This document shows positions 1 to 5,086 of a stretch of DNA of 6,513 bases, one piece after another. The notes under the pieces were generated by a model. It searched no databases. It was given only the letters and a program-made list of their open reading frames with translations, and was not told where the DNA came from. How positions within the stretch are numbered: position 1 is the first letter of the stretch; each line of letters opens with the position of its first letter. A program made the translations under genes and the position numbers. Location: NCBI GenBank assembly GCA_023135545.1, contig JAGLSY010000140.1, forward strand, positions 1 through 6,513. Direction: 5' to 3'. Source of the stretch: Thermoplasmata archaeon. GTDB lineage: Archaea > Thermoplasmatota > Thermoplasmata > SG8-5 > JAGLSY01.

Positions 1-479
1 ATGTGAAAATATCGGCCACCAGAAAAACAACACCTGGCTTCCGGGAATACGAGAAAAAAGCCGTGATTCTTGGCGGTGGGGTGTCCCACCGCGTCGGCCT
101 CTATGACCAGATACTTATCAAGGACAACCACCTGAAGATGACGGGCTCGATAACACTGGCCATCGAAAAGGCCCGGGCCTATGGCAAGGGCTTGAAGGTG
201 GAAGTTGAAGTAACTGACATGGGCGGGGCAATCGAGTCGGCCAAAGCCGGCCCCGACATAATCATGCTGGACAACATGGAGCCCTTCGAGGTAGAGGCCG
301 TTACCAAAGAAGTCAGAAAGATCAATCCAAACATTGAAATCGAGATATCTGGCGGCATTACCCCGGACAATATAACCGATTACGCAAAGTTCGCGGATGT
401 CATATCATTGGGCTGGCTGACGCACAGTGCCAGGGCCAGCAATTTTTCAATGGAGATTATCGAGGTGCATCAGGCCTGA
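1..479 (+). CDS. nadC: Nicotinate-nucleotide pyrophosphorylase (quinolinate phosphoribosyltransferase), 3' part
   Basis: The enzyme converts quinolinate and PRPP to nicotinate mononucleotide, CO2 and PPi in cytoplasmic de novo NAD synthesis. The 158 visible residues are the C-terminal barrel part of the family: ATRKTTPGFR (residues 5-14), GGGVSHRVGLYDQILIKDNH (24-43), an EVEV strand (67-70), IIMLDNM (86-92), the phosphate-binding SGG (116-118) and the final SLGWLTHSARA block. The substrate-binding Arg/Lys pair (R7, K8), His-Arg (H29, R30), K40, a glutamate at 67/69 and D90 are all present. The family is about 270-290 aa, so roughly 110-130 N-terminal residues lie upstream of the window. The GTG at position 3 is an internal Val codon, not a start, and the frame is open to the window edge. 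The stop is TGA at 477-479. It converges on the transporter gene, with repeat copy 1 between them. Identification is secure. Confidence 0.95.
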   Translation, partial: VKISATRKTTPGFREYEKKAVILGGGVSHRVGLYDQILIKDNHLKMTGSITLAIEKARAYGKGLKVEVEVTDMGGAIESAKAGPDIIMLDNMEPFEVEAVTKEVRKINPNIEIEISGGITPDNITDYAKFADVISLGWLTHSARASNFSMEIIEVHQA

Positions 480-520
480 TTGCGTTCAGACCGGTGTGTG
501 GGAAAGACCGAAACAGGATG

Positions 521-660
521 CTGGCTATACCCTCCTTCCTCCCCCACCACACTGGGTAATACTGAGACCCATGCTAACAATTACTGGGACCCTTGGCTTT
601 TGATGCTTTTACAGAAAATACATTATTACTGGGACCCACGTTGGCCCCTCAATTGGATAT
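521..660 (+). repeat. Intergenic repeat family, copy 1 (three ACTGRGACC cores)
   Basis: This is the longest of three related intergenic elements. It starts with a C/A-rich head (TATACCCTCCTTCC at 526-539, then a C-run and ACCACACTG) and continues with cores ACTGAGACC (561-569), ACTGGGACC (583-591) and ACTGGGACC (628-636). The core spacings are 22 and 45 bp. From 526 to 570 it matches copy 3 (6305-6349) at 41 of 45 positions by eye. From 548 to 591 it matches copy 2 (4217-4260) at 38 of 44. The 45 bp between cores 2 and 3 is A/T-rich sequence that keeps the roughly 22.5-bp phase. The element begins about 42 bp after the nadC stop and ends almost at the transporter stop codon, so it could lie in the 3' region of both convergent transcripts. 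Its function is unknown. Confidence 0.85.
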
Positions 661-662
661 CC

Positions 663-2474
663 TCATAAGAAATATAGTATCACCGGCACCACCAAACTCC
701 CCATCAAATGCACCCTCTTCACCCCAACCAGCGGTGGTATAAATCCCATAAACGTCGTGATCCCGAGTATAGCCAGTCCCAGCACCCCCGAGAATATCGC
801 TATCATCACGATTAGAAAAATTATTACACCCAGCACCATCTTTTGATAATTGATCTTGCTGAAGTTCTTTGCAAATATCCTTCCGAACTTCAGGGTGAGC
901 CAGAGTGCCACGATTGACGCAATCAGAGCCGCGAAAAGGAGAGATGCCAGCTCCAAGGGAACATTCGATATGGGGGCCCAGGGTGTAATATTGGAGCCCA
1001 TTATTGCCTCCACGGCCTTCATGGCCCCGCTTCGGGATTTCATGATGATGAACAAGGCCAGTAGGTTGAAGATTCCCACAGATGTGTTGACCGAGGAAAC
1101 CGATATTATGAACTCGCTTGTTTCATCCTTTTTCTCATTTTTAATTGATTTGTTCTGGCTTTTGTTTCTTCGGCCCCCAATATTGTTTTTCTTCGGTGGC
1201 TGGCCCCCCTCACCTTCCGAGTCCCTGTCACCATGGAGGTTCACGGCAATCATGGTTGCTATAGCGCTTGATATTCCCGGAAAGAGGGAGGAAACACTGG
1301 CCAGGCATCCTGACATTATGCTTTTCAACTGTCTTCGCGGGCTGACATTCACCTTCACATCGTCAACCTCCTGCTCCGGAATGGCCGGCTTGTCCTTCAG
1401 GCTGAGGAGTAGCGTTGATAAGCCGAAAAGGCCGGTGAACATTGGAAACAAAAAAATGATGCCAGTATCTGAAGAAGCAAATCTAATGAAATATAAATTC
1501 TGACCTACCAGGCCGCTCGGTGACAGAAGCACCATACCGAGGATGCCGGATAGCACGAATATACCGAGTGCCATACCTCTTTTCAGCATGTGGTCCTTCC
1601 ATGTCACCCTGGCAGTTACCTGACCCATGACGACCACTTCATCGCCGATTTCCGGCACCCGGGTATTCCATTTGTGAAGCCTGACATTGATCTTCTTTTT
1701 ATTTTTGTTATCTCGAAGAACAATGGATGTCTGGCCATTGTTATTATCATCATTATCATCACCACTATTCCCCTCATCATCCAGAACATTCTCCACCACG
1801 CCTTGAACGGCCACCATCTCTTTCCGATCTGGCTCCATACCATCAATCTCTGGAAGTGCCATTCCTTCATGGGCGCAGTCACCTGCTCCGACAGCCCCGC
1901 TCATGACAAAGCCGGTCATCTCGACATCATTGAAGTTAAATTCCTCCCTGGCCCTGGCGCTTTCCCCCAGGATGAGAAAGGCGCTCACACACAGCAGAAC
2001 CAGGTGAATAAAGCTCTCCAGATTGGCATAGGCGTTCACCGGCTGGCCTATGAATAATCGCAGCGGAACTAGTAATATAAGACAGAAAATCATGGCCCCG
2101 AAACTTCCGGTGACCGAGCATTTTACAGCTTCAAAACCCCTGCCAGCCATCATCATTCTGTGACCCGGAAGAACAGATAGGGCGGTGTCGCCGTCCGGAG
2201 CCCCCAGAAAAACCGAGGGAATAAAATCCAGGAAGGTGTGGGTTACAACCGTCCCGATTATCAGGCTGGATATGATGATTATCAGATCCTGCATGTTCGG
2301 TTCTGCCCAGCCGAAGACCATGGTGGCCAGCCCTATTATGGCAGTCTCGGAAACCAGGACCATGTGGGCCACATTGTTCACGTGAATTCCTGGTATCAGC
2401 CCGGTCAATATTCCGAAGCCGCAGCCGATGAGGGTGAATACCAGGATGGCGATCAACAACATTATCGGGGTCAT
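663..2474 (-). CDS. TctA-family (COG1784-like) multi-pass membrane protein with OB-like insertion
   Basis: The product is 603 aa from the ATG at 2474. TctA proteins are the large permease subunit of tripartite tricarboxylate transporters; archaeal COG1784 members are usually encoded alone, with unknown substrate. About eleven or twelve hydrophobic segments are visible (e.g. residues 1-22, 37-56, 64-90, 125-143, 155-171, 300-319, 337-358, 461-480, 507-530, 546-570, 589-603). The two PG motifs typical of the family's internal duplication are present: GLIPGIHVNN (25-34) and SSLFPGISSAIA (395-406). The conserved APDGDTALSVLPGH block is at 92-105. Two soluble insertions make it much longer than the roughly 400-residue archaeal homologues I know: residues 220-294 (acidic Asp/Asn run, then an OB-like strand pattern) and 413-452 (Lys/Asn-rich). 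I chose ATG 2474 because the frame further upstream, up to 2708, encodes no membrane or family-like sequence and runs into the recJ start. A TATA-like box lies 25 bp upstream of this ATG, and AGGA is 3 nt before it. No TctB or TctC partner is visible. Family call firm, substrate unknown. Confidence 0.88.
   Translation of the reverse strand: MTPIMLLIAILVFTLIGCGFGILTGLIPGIHVNNVAHMVLVSETAIIGLATMVFGWAEPNMQDLIIIISSLIIGTVVTHTFLDFIPSVFLGAPDGDTALSVLPGHRMMMAGRGFEAVKCSVTGSFGAMIFCLILLVPLRLFIGQPVNAYANLESFIHLVLLCVSAFLILGESARAREEFNFNDVEMTGFVMSGAVGAGDCAHEGMALPEIDGMEPDRKEMVAVQGVVENVLDDEGNSGDDNDDNNNGQTSIVLRDNKNKKKINVRLHKWNTRVPEIGDEVVVMGQVTARVTWKDHMLKRGMALGIFVLSGILGMVLLSPSGLVGQNLYFIRFASSDTGIIFLFPMFTGLFGLSTLLLSLKDKPAIPEQEVDDVKVNVSPRRQLKSIMSGCLASVSSLFPGISSAIATMIAVNLHGDRDSEGEGGQPPKKNNIGGRRNKSQNKSIKNEKKDETSEFIISVSSVNTSVGIFNLLALFIIMKSRSGAMKAVEAIMGSNITPWAPISNVPLELASLLFAALIASIVALWLTLKFGRIFAKNFSKINYQKMVLGVIIFLIVMIAIFSGVLGLAILGITTFMGFIPPLVGVKRVHLMGSLVVPVILYFL
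1593..1817 (-). other. OB-fold-like soluble domain inserted in the TctA-like protein
   Basis: Residues 220-294 of the membrane protein sit between hydrophobic segments near 171 and 300. They read as a beta-rich domain: MVAVQGVVENV, a low-complexity acidic Asp/Asn loop (232-247), TSIVLRD, KKKINVRLHKW, then PEIGDEVVVMGQVTARV. The order 'V.G.V..v, long loop, i.l.d, v.l, G-D-V-x-V-x-G-x-V' is that of small OB folds of the tRNA_anti/NfeD type. This rests on strand pattern alone. The acidic loop is encoded by GAT/AAT-like triplets, visible on the + strand as repeated ATC/ATT at about 1740-1770. Confidence 0.5.
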
Positions 2475-2494
2475 GATTCCTAAAAACGTTCGAG

Positions 2495-2504
2495 CATATA
2501 TACC
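2495..2504 (-). promoter_or_regulatory. TATA-like box for the TctA-like gene
   Basis: Read on the minus strand the sequence is GGTATATATG. Its centre lies about 25 bp upstream of the ATG at 2474, the usual distance from an archaeal TATA box to the transcription start. This suggests a leaderless or nearly leaderless mRNA and supports the chosen start. An AGGA (2478-2481 on the minus strand) lies 3 nt from the ATG and would be almost at the 5' end of the transcript. Confidence 0.55.
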
Positions 2505-2594
2505 CTCATTGAGTAGAATTAGGCTACATGTAGGGGTGTGGGCCTTTCGAAATACCCGCCCCATTCGATATTTGCTCCCCCCACCCGGCTCCTG

Positions 2595-2680
2595 CGCTGG
2601 CAAAACCCATCCCCCTTTTGCCTGCTCGGAGCCCCTTTTCTGGCACAACCCATTTTTACTGGAACCCCTTATGCCATGGC
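2595..2680 (+). repeat. Degenerate CTGG-ACCC motifs upstream of the recJ-like gene
   Basis: Three related motifs precede the GTG start: CTGGCAAAACCCAT (2597-2610), CTGGCACAACCCAT (2640-2653) and ACTGGAACCCC (2658-2668). The first two differ at one base and are 43 bp apart. They resemble the ACTGGGACCCAT cores of the intergenic repeats, but without the regular 22-bp phase or the C/A-rich head. They may be an eroded copy, operator sites or chance similarity. No clear TATA box for the recJ-like gene is seen here; ATTTTTA at 2652-2658 is the best-placed weak candidate. Confidence 0.3.
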
Positions 2681-4138
2681 GTGAAGGAAGCTGCGAAAAG
2701 GGTTGCACAGCGGCTCAGAGATGCATCCAGTGTTATGATTATCAGCCATATCGATGCCGATGGTATATCATCCGGTAGCATAGCATCCTATGCTCTGGAC
2801 CACATCGGAATAGAAAATAAAATAAGATTTGTGAAGAAGCTGGACGAGGCCCTGATATCCGAGTTGGAGGCCGAAAACCCGGAACTAGTGTGGTTCACCG
2901 ACCTGGGGAGCGGCTACCTGGAGCTTTTGGGTGGACTGGATGTTGTGATAACCGACCATCATGTTCCCTCTGAGCCAGATGAGGCGGAAGAGGAGCCGGG
3001 GGAAGAAAAAGCCGCTGTGACATCAGCCAGGAAAACCCTATTTGATTTTTCAGAGCCAGCAGCTAAAAAAGAGGCCAAATCCTATGCCGATTCGGATATA
3101 TTACAGGTCAACCCCCACCTCATTGGTCGGGACGGTTCGACTGACATCAGCGGGGCTGGGACCGCCTACCTTGTCGCGAGGGAACTCGCCTCCGAGCTTA
3201 AATGGCTGGCCAGCATAGCAATCGTGGGGGCCGTGGGCGACCTTCAGGACCGCAGGGAGGGGAAATTGACTGGCTCTAACCGGGAAATTCTGGAGGATGC
3301 CATCGAATCGGGGGCTATGGAAGCGGTCATGGATATCGGCCTTTATGGTAGAGAAACCCGACCTCTTTACAAACTCATCCAGTACGCTTCCGAACCCGAG
3401 TTGAAGGGGCTGAGCGGGAACTACCGGGCCTGCATGCGTTTCCTGATGGGGCTGGATATCGACCTCAAGGCTGGGGAGAGGTGGAGGAGCTGGGCCGATT
3501 TGACCAGGATGGAACAACGCCATCTCTTTTCCGCGCTGAGCCAATATGTGCCCAAGGAGGAACTTCTGGCCGAGATTTATCTGTTTCCGAATGAGAAAGT
3601 TGGAACACCCCTTCACGAGGCAAAGGAGTTTGCCACGTTGCTCAACTCCTGCGGCAGGTATGGAAAGGCAGAGCTGGCTTTCGAGGTCTGCAAGGGAGAC
3701 AGGGGACTGGCTCTGGACCAGGCGTTCAACCTCCAGGGCGGCCACAAGAAGTATCTGGTCGAGTCGATGAAGGTGATAAAGGAGATCGGTATCGAGACCA
3801 TGGATAACATCCAGTTCGTGCACGTTGGCGACAGGATTATGGACAGTGTCATAGGCATAGTTGCGGGCATGATTCTGGGTTCTGGCAGTATATCAAAGGA
3901 CAAACCGCTTTTCGCCTTTGCTGAGGCTGATGATGGAATCAAGGTTTCGGGGAGGTCCACTGATGAGCTGGCCGGGAGGGGTGTTGACCTTTCCGAGTTG
4001 ATGGGAAGGGTAACCAAGGAGATCGGTGGGATCGGTGGAGGCCACAATGTTGCCGCCGGGGCGACCATCGAATCGGGAAAGGAGCAGGATTTTCTTCTGC
4101 TGGCCGACAGGATAGTCGGCGAAATGCTCGATTCTTGA
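2681..4138 (+). CDS. recJ: Archaeal RecJ-like DHH/DHHA1 nuclease
   Basis: The product is 485 aa from GTG 2681. DHH phosphoesterases of this type are Mn/Mg-dependent single-strand exonucleases; archaeal members (RecJ/GAN, Cdc45-related) act in replication and repair, some bound to GINS. Visible motifs in order: HIDADG (H23, D25, D27), TDLGSG (D74), ITDHH (D92, H93, H94), GAVGDLQD (D187), all metal-site positions of the DHH domain, then a C-terminal DHHA1 domain ending in GGIGGGHNVAAGA (about 449-461). The length fits archaeal RecJ homologues. Residues about 96-139 form an acidic, then Ala/Lys-rich, insertion after the DHH motif. GTG 2681 is preferred over the upstream TTG at 2618, because the 21 extra residues are Pro/Trp/His-rich and come from repeat-like DNA; the family sequence starts at KEAAKRVAQRL. 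The gene is divergent from the TctA-like gene. DHH nuclease is certain; GAN versus another archaeal RecJ paralogue is not resolved. Confidence 0.9.
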   Translation: MKEAAKRVAQRLRDASSVMIISHIDADGISSGSIASYALDHIGIENKIRFVKKLDEALISELEAENPELVWFTDLGSGYLELLGGLDVVITDHHVPSEPDEAEEEPGEEKAAVTSARKTLFDFSEPAAKKEAKSYADSDILQVNPHLIGRDGSTDISGAGTAYLVARELASELKWLASIAIVGAVGDLQDRREGKLTGSNREILEDAIESGAMEAVMDIGLYGRETRPLYKLIQYASEPELKGLSGNYRACMRFLMGLDIDLKAGERWRSWADLTRMEQRHLFSALSQYVPKEELLAEIYLFPNEKVGTPLHEAKEFATLLNSCGRYGKAELAFEVCKGDRGLALDQAFNLQGGHKKYLVESMKVIKEIGIETMDNIQFVHVGDRIMDSVIGIVAGMILGSGSISKDKPLFAFAEADDGIKVSGRSTDELAGRGVDLSELMGRVTKEIGGIGGGHNVAAGATIESGKEQDFLLLADRIVGEMLDS

Positions 4139-4182
4139 TTATTGAATTTTGATATTGTGCAGGCGCGTTGAAACTTTCGCCC

Positions 4183-4280
4183 CTGGTGCTATTTTTACCC
4201 ACCATCCACCCCCCACCATACTGATAAACACTGAGACCCATGCTAGCAATTACTGGGACCCACGTTGTGCAATTGTCATC
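4183..4280 (+). repeat. Intergenic repeat family, copy 2 (two cores)
   Basis: The C/A-rich head (about 4190-4217) leads into ACTGAGACC (4230-4238) and ACTGGGACC (4252-4260), 22 bp apart. The 19-mer ATTACTGGGACCCACGTTG at 4249-4267 is identical to 625-643 in copy 1. Its left flank (CATGCTAGCA, 4239-4248) instead matches the segment before core 2 of copy 1. Copy 2 therefore looks like copy 1 with one 45-bp interval removed by recombination between cores. It begins about 45 bp after the recJ-like stop. Confidence 0.8.
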
Positions 4281-4282
4281 AA

Positions 4283-4344
4283 GCCTCGCCTGAAGGACGG
4301 GGTGAACACCGCCAGGTGTGAGCTAGCCCAATTTTGAATTGGGC
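4283..4344 (+). ncRNA. Three consecutive hairpins; candidate structured RNA or mobile-element end
   Basis: Directly after repeat copy 2 come three stem-loops. Hairpin 1: CCTCGCC (4284-4290) pairs with 4295-4302 across a TGAA loop with one bulged A (4297). Hairpin 2: ACACC (4306-4310) pairs with GGTGT (4315-4319), loop GCCA. Hairpin 3: GCCCAATT (4326-4333) pairs with AATTGGGC (4337-4344), 8 bp with a 3-nt loop. Hairpin 1 uses one or two G-U pairs on the + strand (T4286-G4300, and G4283-T4303 if extended) that would be A-C mismatches on the other strand, so a + strand RNA is favoured. The segment recalls in a general way the hairpin-rich 3' ends of IS200/IS605-type elements, but no transposase or TnpB remnant is seen and I cannot assign a family. 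A G-rich, then AT-rich stretch follows. Confidence 0.4.
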
Positions 4345-4362
4345 GGGGTCCTTATCTGCCCA

Positions 4363-4403
4363 TTTTATAACCCTGAAAAATATAATCAAACAGAATATAT
4401 TAA
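4363..4403 (+). promoter_or_regulatory. Cluster of TATA-like boxes upstream of the THEP1-trm1 operon
   Basis: Three AT-rich candidates lie close together: TTTATAA (4364-4370), AATATAATC (about 4379-4387) and AATATATTAAT (about 4394-4404). The last is the best match to an archaeal TATA box and would place transcription start near 4420-4430, giving a leader of about 65 nt. The first shares the 10-mer TTTATAACCC with 6464-6473, where it also follows a repeat copy. Which box is used cannot be decided from sequence. Confidence 0.45.
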
Positions 4404-4434
4404 TAGGGTCGGTACCTTATCTGGTGGCATACAA

Positions 4435-4494
4435 TCACGGACAGGGCTGAGTAACCTGGCTCACCCGTGAATTAGAGTATGGTGGATAACCATG
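4435..4494 (+). promoter_or_regulatory. Structured 5' leader and Shine-Dalgarno/start hairpin of the THEP1-like gene
   Basis: Stem 1: GGG (4444-4446) with CCC (4464-4466) and TGAG (4448-4451) with CTCA (4460-4463), C4447 bulged, loop 4452-4459. TCAC (4435-4438) can also pair with GTGA (4467-4470). Stem 2: ATGGT (4479-4483) pairs with ACCAT (4489-4493), loop GGATA, so the start codon and the GGTG ribosome-binding site (4481-4484) lie in one small hairpin. The GGTGG site is 6 nt before the ATG, normal spacing for archaeal initiation. Translational control is an inference. Confidence 0.4.
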
Positions 4495-5073
4495 AGCACG
4501 GAAGAAAGTGGGCAGGAAGATGTGAAAGCATCCGATGTTGTTAAGATAGGCATTACCGGCCTTCCCAGTGCAGGAAAAACACACACCCTTTTGAAGATAA
4601 TCGAAATGGTCGAGGCCGAGGACATCATCGTCGGCGGAATGATAACCGAGCCCATCATCTTCAGGAGCAAGAGGGTTGGTTTCTATGTCAGGGACTGGAT
4701 GACCGGGAAAAAGAGGAAATTCGCCCACATAAATTTCGAATCAAAACTCTCTGTCGGCCCCTACGGTGTCGATGTCAAGGCCCTGGAATCGGTGGGTGTC
4801 AAGGCCATTCAGAACGCCATAAAAGAGGCGGACATGATAGTCATTGACGAGGTGGGCAAGATGGAGGTGGAGAGCCCCGGCTTCGTAAAGGCCGTGGAGG
4901 ACGCACTGGACTCCGATAAAATGATACTTCTCACCCTGCACAAGAAATCCAGGAACCCGCTCTTGCAGGACATAAGGAGAAGGGACGATGTCCGGATTTT
5001 GGAAGTCACGCCAGTCAACCGCAACCTGCTCCCCTACAAGGTGATGAAGCTCATCAAGGGAGAGCTACTCTGA
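4492..5073 (+). CDS. THEP1-family nucleoside-triphosphatase (NTPase_1)
   Basis: The product is 193 aa, close to the usual 170-190 aa of this P-loop family (Aquifex aThep1, human NTPCR). These enzymes hydrolyse NTPs slowly and with broad specificity; their physiological role is unsettled. Visible features: Walker A GLPSAGKT (residues 23-30), the conserved block VGFYVRDWMTGKKRKFAHI (62-80), VGPYGVDV (88-95) and Walker B MIVIDEVGKMEVES (115-128). The C-terminal strand 'MILLTLHKKSRNPLLQDIRRRDDV' followed by a T-P-V-N-R segment fits the family. Start ATG 4492 is supported by GGTGG at 4481-4485; the first 16 residues are a polar tail before the first strand. It ends 13 bp before trm1, whose ribosome-binding site lies in the gap, so the two are probably co-transcribed. 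No truncation or missing catalytic residue is seen. Confidence 0.94.
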   Translation: MSTEESGQEDVKASDVVKIGITGLPSAGKTHTLLKIIEMVEAEDIIVGGMITEPIIFRSKRVGFYVRDWMTGKKRKFAHINFESKLSVGPYGVDVKALESVGVKAIQNAIKEADMIVIDEVGKMEVESPGFVKAVEDALDSDKMILLTLHKKSRNPLLQDIRRRDDVRILEVTPVNRNLLPYKVMKLIKGELL

Positions 5074-5076
5074 TTG

Positions 5077-5082
5077 GGGTGA
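5077..5082 (+). promoter_or_regulatory. Ribosome-binding site that decides the trm1 TTG start
   Basis: GGGTGA lies between the THEP1 stop (TGA 5071-5073) and the TTG at 5087, with 4 nt of spacing. It complements the archaeal 16S 3' end (CACC/TCACC). The GTG inside it (5079) is out of frame and soon meets TAA. The next in-frame ATG (5204) would remove conserved N-terminal residues. Together these favour TTG. Confidence 0.7.
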
Positions 5083-5086
5083 AGCC

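Noticed and set aside
548..636. Spaced short repeats as a CRISPR array
   Set aside because: The conserved cores are only about 10-15 bp, the intervals of 7-12 bp are far too short for spacers, the intervals are themselves partly conserved between copies, and no cas genes are present.
480..668. 62-codon open frame over repeat copy 1, and similar frames over copies 2 (4149-4337) and 3 (from 6301), sharing a peptide like PTTL-NTETHA-NYWDP
   Set aside because: The similarity is explained by DNA-level repeats. The 22-bp period is not a multiple of three, differences between copies show no excess of silent changes, and flanking residues differ completely. A conserved small peptide is not excluded but is not supported.
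850..1503. 217-codon open frame on the + strand opposite the TctA-like gene
   Set aside because: It is the antisense shadow of hydrophobic codons. The minus-strand frame carries the family motifs and the membrane segments.
2618..2680. TTG at 2618 as start of the recJ-like gene
   Set aside because: It has no ribosome-binding site. The added residues come from C-rich, repeat-like intergenic DNA and do not resemble the family N-terminus.
2475..2708. N-terminal extension of the TctA-like protein to 2708
   Set aside because: The extra 78 residues are not family-like, they overlap the recJ start, and a TATA-like box lies within this stretch 25 bp before the ATG at 2474.
3101..3823. 240-codon open frame on the minus strand inside the recJ-like gene
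   Set aside because: It has no recognisable motif and lies opposite well-conserved DHH-family sequence.
4283..4350. tRNA gene
   Set aside because: Three stems are present, but there is no acceptor stem closing them, no GGTTCRA-type T loop and no plausible anticodon arm of 5 bp with a 7-nt loop.
4436..4491. Fragment of 16S rRNA (GGCTGAGTAAC and GTGGATAACC resemble the archaeal 16S region near positions 100-140)
   Set aside because: Only two short blocks match, separated by unrelated sequence of the wrong length. The second block is explained by the ribosome-binding site and start-codon hairpin of the THEP1-like gene.
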